A stretch of 64,000 nucleotides of DNA from Gerris lacustris (taxonomy: Eukaryota > Arthropoda > Insecta > Hemiptera > Gerridae): the NCBI GenBank assembly GCA_951217055.1, contig OX578282.1:41194629-41258628 (forward strand). The letters run 5' to 3'. The translations under genes were made by a program, and so were the position numbers. Of this stretch, positions 56,780-64,000 are shown piece after piece (the stretch's first letter is position 1; each line of letters opens with the position of its first letter). The notes under the pieces were generated by a model that did not search any database, was not told where the DNA came from, and saw only the letters and a list, made by a program, of their open reading frames with translations.

Positions 56780-57590
56780 GAGCTCTTTTTCTGGAGATAA
56801 AATGTTGTATGTACCTGTACCTCCAGAATAATGCATTATTATTCCCTTGTTATAATTAAGATACCTAATACCCTTGGCTTCGCCTCGGGATTTAGTTGGC
56901 TTGATTCCTTCGGCTTTGCCACAGGAATCAACTCAGTCACGCGGGAAATAATATCTTACATTATTCCCTAGGTGCATAAATAACTATTATCTACTCACGG
57001 CAGCAAAATTAAGCATTGTTGTACTGTTTTCAATCTGCAAAAGTCATGTGTCAAGATTCTTTTTTAACATGCCAAAAAAAACACGCAGCAAAATAATTAA
57101 GTTTCACCAAATTAACAAACAGGCAACAAAATGTTAAGAGAAGGTTACTACATCGCAGGCTATGAACTCTCCCACATTGTTAATTTTTATATATTTAAGC
57201 GTAATATTCTGCTAAAGATTTATATCTTTTTTGAAAAAAGTTTTAAAAATTATTATAATAAAAATATTTGTAATTGTTAAATGGTAAAATTATGTTATTT
57301 AAAAAAAAATTGTTGTGTAATTTTTCTGCCGTTAGTAGATAAAATATTGCATTTAACAATACAGCAAAGGAAACATTCCCGACCGGTTTAAAGTTACCTG
57401 CTTCGGTTACACCTTAGCAGGTAATTAACATTTTCTTGCATCCGCAGTAAATTTGATTAGCCCATCCTTGCCTAGAGGCTCGGAACTAATACTTTAAAAA
57501 CTTGTCAGCAAAAATTCCATTTTGCTGCCTAGTAACTAGTTATTTATCTATTTCGTCCCTACTGTAAATAAAGAATATTATTATTACAGC
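56780..57590. repeat. Interspersed repeat R3, longest copy
   Basis: Both ends have degenerate GAGATAAAATNTTGTATG / GTAGATAAAATATTGCATT sequences. The interior has CTTGGCTTCGCCTCGGGATT-like hairpin-forming units, and the right part matches 51470-51700. Probably a non-autonomous element; ends not defined. Confidence 0.5.
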
Positions 57591-58123
57591 TGTTAGTTTT
57601 TTTCGTTATTTCGAACCAGTTGAACATCTTTGATTGATTCCTACGTTTTCTTTTTTCACTTGTTTTGAAACAAACTATACAATTGAGTTTAGTTTAACAA
57701 ATCGATAGTTTGTTAAATGTTAGCTTTTTCGTTTTGATAAAGTTTAGGACTAAATTGATCCGTAAAATATTTATAGTTTTTTTTATTTATTATCGTTTTA
57801 TATGTGAGATATTCGTTCTAAATATTGTTGGTAAATTTAAATTACATTATTTGCAAATGGTGAAAGGGAAATAGGTTTAGCGCCTCTTCATTTCTAAGAA
57901 TGAAATTTTTTTAATTTAGAATTAATCTAAAAATAGAAATATAATTAGTTTTAGTAGTCGAGATTGGGTAAATAAGAAATCCAAAATTAACTCTCTTGAA
58001 AAAAAGATGAAAGATTTTATATTTTTATTTACATACTCCCCCCCCCCCCCTGTTGTTTAATGTTGAATATTCTAGAATTCAAGTATGAGAGACTAATTAT
58101 ACGAAATCGAGTTTGTAAATTAA
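57591..58123. other. Non-coding stretch
   Basis: AT-rich, with a C homopolymer at about 58039-58050. Nothing assigned. Confidence 0.4.
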
Positions 58124-58538
58124 CTTGATCTTAGATGTAAACTGGATTTAACCTTACTGATGTAAATTTGACCCACTTCCAAATTACCTAGAAAGGTAAT
58201 TCCAAATTACAATTCAATAACACTGTTCTGCAAAATTTAACGAACTTTCGGGCTCCAAGAATCTTTTATCTGATCTTTATGGTTTTAAGGTTGTTAAATA
58301 CGAATCTGAAGTCAAAATTTCTCCTATAATTACAGTTTTCCCGGAAACTGCACCTAAAGTTCACGGAAGTGTGTTTTCGAGGGTTGTAGACTGTTGACCT
58401 AATTTTTCGCCCAAAACAATTTCGTAAAAAAAAATTTATATTGGGCGTTTGAATATCTACAAACCACGAGGAGCACGAATATAAAGTCAAAAGAAATCTG
58501 CTGACCTAACTTTTTTAAGAAAATTAAAAAATAAGAAA
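58124..58538 (+). repeat. Tandem duplication, first copy (~415 bp)
   Basis: Nearly identical to 58705-59118 (differences seen: a CACTT/CCTCT change near the start, TAGAC/TTGAC, one A in a homopolymer, AAGAAA/AAGGAA). The minus strand has a ~70-codon open frame in both copies but no recognised protein. Confidence 0.9.
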
Positions 58539-58558
58539 TTAAGAAAAATAAGAATTAA

Positions 58559-58704
58559 AAATATAGAGGCCCGTGGTTCAAATCCCGGCACAGGAGTGTA
58601 TTTTTCACTGTCTGTTTCCCGTAGTTAATAATAATTATAATTTGATTTAAATTAAAATTTAACTTTCCGTAGTATGAAAACTACCAAAAACTTAAAAATT
58701 GAAT
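58559..58704 (+). mobile_element. tRNA-derived SINE 3' part between the duplicated blocks
   Basis: Begins ATAGAGGCCCGTGGTTCAAA (B box) and runs through the SINE body and tail, including the GTAGTATGAAAACTAC hairpin. It lies exactly in the 166-bp gap between the two duplicated units. Confidence 0.8.
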
Positions 58705-59118
58705 CTTGATCTTAGATGTAAACTGGATTTAACCTTACTGATGTAAATTTGACCCTCTTCCAAATTACCTAGAAAGGTAATTCCAAATTACAATTCAATA
58801 ACACTGTTCTGCAAAATTTAACGAACTTTCGGGCTCCAAGAATCTTTTATCTGATCTTTATGGTTTTAAGGTTGTTAAATACGAATCTGAAGTCAAAATT
58901 TCTCCTATAATTACAGTTTTCCCGGAAACTGCACCTAAAGTTCACGGAAGTGTGTTTTCGAGGGTTGTTGACTGTTGACCTAATTTTTCGCCCAAAACAA
59001 TTTCGTAAAAAAAATTTATATTGGGCGTTTGAATATCTACAAACCACGAGGAGCACGAATATAAAGTCAAAAGGAATCTGCTGACCTAACTTTTTTAAGA
59101 AAATTAAAAAATAAGAAA
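58705..59118 (+). repeat. Tandem duplication, second copy
   Basis: Offset ~581 bp from the first copy; see 58124-58538. Confidence 0.9.
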
Positions 59119-60138
59119 CAAAGAAATCGATTTTCCCTCATTTTGAGTCTTTGTATTTAAATTACTTTTTAAGTTATGTATATAATAAATGCTCTGTGAC
59201 TTTTTTCAGACATTATTCTAGAGGATTAGAATATAAATGTTACCCAGGAGGAGGAGGGTGGTACAAGAAACATTGGGGGGGGGGGGGGGGGAACTAAATA
59301 AAATTAGGTAAAATCCCAAATTATAATTACTTTTTCCAATTAAATTTGGTATGCTAAAATACAATATTTGATAGCTAATGCATCCTCTAGCCCCCCCCCC
59401 CCCCTTCATGAATTTTTGGAGAGGGAATCGAAAAAGGTGCAAATAATAAAAATGCAGTTTTTACAGCAAGTATACATGCCATATACTTTTTTTTTATGAG
59501 TAGAAATTCCCACATATTATAACTTCGTTTACTAAGAAATTATCATACCAGTGTTTTACAGCTCCTATGAGGCCTTAGAAATAATAATTCTCGTAAATCT
59601 GCAGGATAGAGGGATTAAAATTATAATTCAATTTATATTATAATTTAATGTAATATAATTATTATATATAGATTTTCTTATTTTTCGAGAAAGAGAAAAT
59701 AAGATGGTTAAGGAAATTTTCTTTTATTATTTTCTTTTGTTCGTAGTCGGAAAGGATTTTTTTTTTGGACGTGTAATGAAAAAAGTAAAATTTTAAGAGG
59801 GGTCACCCAAACGGTTGGAAATGGCTACGAAGTTTGCCCCTTTCCATTTTTGGGGGCTCCACTTCTCGTAAAGGGTGCCCCCTAAAAAATCGATGGGGCA
59901 ACCCAGAACTGTGGGCGGATGCGCTCTAAGCGACTGCGCATTATCAGAGTGGGCGACCTCGTAGGGGGCGGTTTTAGGTGAGAAATTCCAAGGGGGAAGG
60001 GGAATTATAAGAGGGGGTAGAGGGAATTATAAGAGGGGATGGGGTTCAAAATTCTGAAGGGAGAGAAAAAATTCCAGGACTCAAAATGTATAAAAGGTTT
60101 AGAAAAAAATGGCTTATTTAAACAATATTTATCTATGT
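59119..60138. other. Non-coding stretch with homopolymers
   Basis: A G homopolymer at about 59274-59291 and a C homopolymer at about 59391-59404 lie ~115 bp apart and could pair. About 59800-60000 is GC-richer (GGGGCAACCCAGAACTGTGG, CGACTGCGCATTATCAGAGT), with no supported frame. Confidence 0.4.

Positions 60139-60197
<59 letters not shown>
60139..60197. repeat. (TA)n microsatellite
   Basis: Near-pure TA tract of ~58 bp. Confidence 0.95.
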
Positions 60198-60202
<5 letters not shown>

Positions 60203-60473
60203 TTTTTTATTATTATTATTTATATATATACGTATATACCCCGTGAAAATTCGGTTCTCGTTATTGTTACCGTCGGAGCTATTTAAAAAAAAAAAAAAAT
60301 TATAAATATTTGAGGCTATTCGCTCTTCATTCTTTGTTTCAGAATGGGTACCCTCCATTTATCTTGTTACCACATACTCACTTACACATACATATATTAT
60401 ACAAGCCTATCACTTTTTTACAAGTTTTAATTAATTTTATCCTCTTTTTAACTTTTTTTTAGATTTTTCCCAT

Positions 60474-62128
60474 TTTGCTTCCGAGCTTACCGAAGGTAAC
60501 GGAAGCTGTGTGATTGTTCTGAAGAACAAAAAATTGTTAGGCCTCCGATTTCTAAAATTCCAAGACAGAAATCCGTTTCAGACATCAGGGAACAGTTTTG
60601 GTTCCGTGTCTGTCTGTCGGTCTGTCATTAAATTATTTTCGAACCAACGTATCTTAAAAACTACACGTCCGATTTTATTGAAATTTTGTATGCGGTAGAT
60701 ATGATTAGTCCATTTTTAGGCCCGGCGCATATTGAACCCTCGCCATGCACAGCCCAGACCCAACCCTCTCGTGGAGGGTTTTGTAAACTATAAGTTCCTA
60801 ACATTGCCGCATATTGAACCCAATCCACGGCTAGCCCACTCAGTCGTCACCCATGCGTGGACAGGTTTGTGCTAGTCTCACAGATTTCGTGGGTCGTGGG
60901 TCAGACTTTTGCCATGGATATTAAGGAACTAATTTGCCTTGCACTACAGAATCCATTATTATAAAATACCAGCCATCAAGATTACATGTGAATCAAGCTT
61001 AAAGATGAAATAAATTAATTTATTTTTATTATAAAATACTTTATTTCTATAAATATTATTCATGGAGTTAAGTTTGGTAAATAATACAATTAATTTAACA
61101 TGATTAAATAATTCATCAAACAATTAAATAAAAACAAAACTAACATAGTTATAAAAATAAATAAACCAATCTACGAAAATTTTACTTTCGTTATAATAAA
61201 TAAAAGAAGTCAAAAGAAAAAGAAAAAAACATATTATTAATTCTAAATTATAATTATTAAACACTTCTTTTTTTCAATCCATTATCCAAATTAATTAATC
61301 ATTGCTAAAATTGCATAAGCTAAGAATTTTTCAAACATAATAAGATAAAATAATACATATAGCTTCTATTTAGTTACCTTCCGCATATATTATTATTATA
61401 TCTATATTTTTTTATAATATTAAATCTAGTTTTTTAATACAAAGAACCTTTCATTTATTTTATTTTTACTTTGTATTATGGGAGCCTATATGGAAGGACA
61501 AACAGTTCATGTATTTCTGTGAACTAGTCCCTGTTCAGCCGGAAAGTTTTTCTTAACAACTTTTCAGGAATTTCCTATTACAATTTAAATTCTCTATAGG
61601 TACCTCTCTTACGTAAATATTTATTTTATCTACCTTTTTTTTTTGTTTTAATTAATAAATGAATAATAGCTAGTTCCTCCTCCTCAGATTCTAAATCGAG
61701 ATCAAGAAGAAGAAATGTAGGAGATACCATGGTTGGGCGTGGACTGGGTTTCAATATGCGGTGCCTAGCCCATGCATGGACGTGGGGATTTCGTGGAGGA
61801 GCGTGGGTTGAACGTGGCCTGTGTGTGGCGTGGGTTCAATATGGCCTTAGTCCCATATAAGTTTCAACCTTCTGTACATATTTTTGCTCTTAAACATGCG
61901 CACAAACATACATTTATTACACCTATATCTTCAAAAGTACTTATCTAATTTGTATGAAACTTGATACTTTAATTCATGTAAAAAATGTAAACAATTTTGA
62001 CAGATCACAAAACCGGGGGAGACAAACAAATTAGACAATAATGGCTTGTAAAAGCATAAAATCAATTAAGTACGTGGATAGTGGATAGGATGCGAGGAAG
62101 CTATGTGCCACACTAATTGGCAGTCTAT
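60474..62128 (+). repeat. Interspersed repeat R1, split by a MITE
   Basis: The R1 5' part (60474-60718) and its 3' part (61850-62128, ending GGAAGCTATGTGCCACAC) are collinear with the full copy at 44272-44826 once 60719-61846 is removed. Confidence 0.75.
60719..61846. mobile_element. PIF/Harbinger-like MITE, ~1.13 kb
   Basis: The 3-bp TTA at 60716-60718 and 61847-61849 is a candidate target duplication. Ends GGCCCGGCGCATATTGAACC and, inverted, GGCCATATTGAACCCACGCC. The motif CATATTGAACCC recurs just inside both ends (about 60812 and, inverted, 61752), giving subterminal repeats. The AT-rich core has no transposase. The TSD and GG-start TIR suit PIF/Harbinger but do not prove it. Confidence 0.65.
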
Positions 62129-62242
62129 TTGTTTTTTAATTATTTCATCGAAAATAAAAGTGATTTCAATTATTTGATTTGTTACATAATAGTCCACAGG
62201 CCACCATAAGAAGTGAGTCGCTGATTGATAAAGTTTTCTTAC

Positions 62243-62344
62243 CTTATGCAATCGCTTATTTATGCCGTGTCCACCGATGAATTGGGTATATGGCAACTGG
62301 GGGCTGGGCCATTTCTTTTTTGTTGACATGCCAAACTTGCCCTT
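62243..62344 (-). pseudogene. Exon-like block, left arm copy
   Basis: Reverse complement of 62616-62717, apparently identical, with the same acceptor and donor on the minus strand. The minus-strand frame is open well beyond the exon on both sides. Confidence 0.5.
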
Positions 62345-62615
62345 CTGCGGGAACATTGAAAGGAGATAGATAAAGTTTTGATTTTCACAGGATCGTTTAA
62401 TTAAATTATTTCAAAAACAGTGGTACACGTGGCCACCGATAAGAGTGGGCCGTTTGGGGTGGCCACCGCCCCAAACATATCGCTCTGCGAGGACGTTGAA
62501 AAGAAAACGGCCCACTCTTATCGGTGGCCATCTTTACCACTGTTTTTGAAATAATTTAATTAAACGATCCTGTGAAAATCAAAACTTTATCTATCTCCTT
62601 TCAATGTTCCCGCAG

Positions 62616-62717
62616 AAGGGCAAGTTTGGCATGTCAACAAAAAAGAAATGGCCCAGCCCCCAGTTGCCATATACCCAATTCATCGGTGGACACGGCATAA
62701 ATAAGCGATTGCATAAG
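62616..62717 (+). pseudogene. Exon-like block, right arm copy
   Basis: 102 bp (34 codons), preceded by a pyrimidine-rich tract ending TTCCCGCAG and followed by GTAAGAAAA, both close to consensus splice sites. The open frame reads KGKFGMSTKKKWPSPQLPYT, then QFIGGHGINKRLHK. It is basic and Pro-rich and unlike neighbouring repeat DNA. I do not recognise the protein. Most likely a host exon with flanking intron, captured and then copied in inverted orientation. Confidence 0.5.
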
Positions 62718-62771
62718 GTAAGAAAACTTTATCAATCAGCGACTCACTTCTTATGGTGGCCTGTGGACTAT

Positions 62772-64000
62772 AAAAATTAGAACAGACTTAAAAATATATA
62801 ATCTTTTGTAGTACAAAAGGATGTAGAATAAGTTGTACAAGAGTGTATTGAGTTTTACACTATATTGCATATTGTATATGTATATTGTATTTTTATGTTT
62901 CATGACTTTTCCCGGAGTTTTCTAGTGATTTCTGTATGTTCTATATTCCTTTATATTATGTTTTCGATTCACGTATTTTTACAGCGGTCCGTTATCTTGA
63001 ATAGCAAAAAGAAATTCCTTTGATATATTACATACCGGCTTCCTTCATTGTATGTCAAAGTTGCTTTATTGTATACCATCTTCTTGGAAAGTATAGCGAC
63101 TCATTTTTGTTGTACGTATATCGTCTTTCTATGTAGTTTAGGGGGGCAGTTATACTACGGAACGGAGAATAAGTTCCTACGTAGCAATTTCTAAGTTTAT
63201 TTAGATTGATTTTCAGGTAAAGTTAAAAGTAAGTTTAAAATCATTAACAATTCCATAACGTCTGTCCATAATTAATAGTGCCAGGATGATCATAATTTTT
63301 AAATATCTCATTAGTCATTAGTTGATTATCAGATTACAACATTAAGCTATTAGTAGAATTCCGCGATTGGTTGTTTTTTTGACTTACTCGGTCTCGACGC
63401 TCTCAGCATAAGGAAAGGAACTTCTTCGGAAAGTACATGTTGTTTTAATCAAATAAAGCAACTTTTTAATATTGTTACTGGTTTAGAACAACATTTACTC
63501 TTCTAAAGATGCTAGAGACACAGAGTGTGAACCCAGTGTTAACCCATTGATTACTACGACATCGATACGGGGTTACCACCGAAATCCCTAGAAGTGTTAA
63601 TAAATAAATTTACCTAGTATGTGCTTTTAGCTCACACAATGGGTCCGTAGGCAGTAGGCAATTAAACCGATAGGATGAGTTCGTTGACAGTCAGTATCGG
63701 CCCAGCCGCTTGAAGATAAGGTCATTTAACATTTTATTTTAGCTATAACTTGTGAACTATTTATTGTAATTACATAAGACACACGCCTTGATTTGCATTT
63801 TTTTATGGTTCAAACGCAATAAAACAACTCTGAAGTGTTTAGCCCAATCCGTTCTCAAGATAGTGCATTTTGATGATTTTTCAAAATCTTGGGGGTAATC
63901 ATTGGATTTATTATAATCAATTGGATTTATTATAATGAATTGTTGTAATGATAAAGTCAAGAACAAAAGTTTGTAGGTAATCATAACAGAAGGGAAAAAA
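62772..64000. other. Non-coding stretch to the window end
   Basis: AT-rich. A GGATTTATTATAA direct duplication lies near 63903-63933, and GGATGAGTTCGTTGACAGT near 63674 is a block seen in fold-back families. No gene recognised. Confidence 0.4.

Larger units (their letters stand above)
62189..62771. mobile_element. Palindromic element carrying two copies of an exon-like block
   Basis: Arms 62189-62456 and 62504-62771 (268 bp each) are inverted and nearly identical, with a ~47-bp loop. Each contains the same exon-like sequence with splice signals (entries below). Outside the exon the arms look like intron sequence. Confidence 0.8.

Noticed and set aside
58266..59056. ~70-codon minus-strand open frames in both tandem copies
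   Set aside because: Identity reflects the recent duplication. No independent evidence for coding, and no recognised family.

Overview
This looks like nuclear DNA of an AT-rich animal genome, most probably an arthropod and perhaps an insect. The repeat content is the main reason: Jockey-type LINE remnants, a BEL/Pao element, Ty3/gypsy remnants, several Penelope-like elements (PLEs), hAT-type and other DNA transposons, a tRNA-derived SINE and long (TA)n microsatellites. Nothing resembles operons or bacterial genes. I see no complete host gene. The only host-like coding signals are a GC-rich exon-like stretch with good splice signals at 54230-54342 and a 102-bp exon-like stretch present twice inside a palindromic element (62243-62344 and 62616-62717).

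Layout: 0.7-3 kb holds fragments of an interspersed repeat (called R1 here) and a Jockey LINE 3' end. 4.26-6.06 kb is an inverted-repeat composite element carrying a degenerate hammerhead-ribozyme repeat. 7.2-12.2 kb is SINE palindromes, fold-backs and old repeats. 12.50-12.86 kb is a ~301-bp repeat with a canonical hammerhead ribozyme. 13.2-16.4 kb is a young PLE with 576-bp inverted ends. 17.4-20.0 kb is a DNA transposon with a broken transposase. 22.1-22.6 kb is a gypsy RNase H remnant. 23.6-25.8 kb is a second PLE with a palindromic mini-element nested in it. 28.1-33.4 kb holds two LINE fragments and an internally deleted BEL/Pao element. 34.7-37.8 and 40.1-42.5 kb are large fold-back elements with a gypsy integrase fragment between them. 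42.9-45.9 kb is a SINE inverted dimer and a hAT-like element. 46.6-47.3 kb is another LINE end. 48.2 kb is a second palindromic mini-element. 49.3-50.9 kb is a third PLE. 52-64 kb is R1 copies, MITEs, a hAT element, a tandem duplication and an exon-bearing palindrome.

The theme that ties the window together is PLEs and small ribozyme-bearing elements. Three PLE copies and two ORF-less palindromes (~240-310 bp) share a hammerhead-like fold in their inverted ends. Its stem II and core positions 3 and 8 co-vary between families. The two mini-palindromes also show PLE-like insertion hallmarks: 12-bp target duplications and a one-sided 30-40 nt extension. A separate ~300-bp repeat family carries a canonical hammerhead with an unusual topology for animals (open stem III, 6-nt self-complementary stem I). 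Autonomous PLEs could supply reverse transcriptase and GIY-YIG endonuclease to such small RNAs; that link is inference. All repeat alignments were made by eye; no database search was possible.
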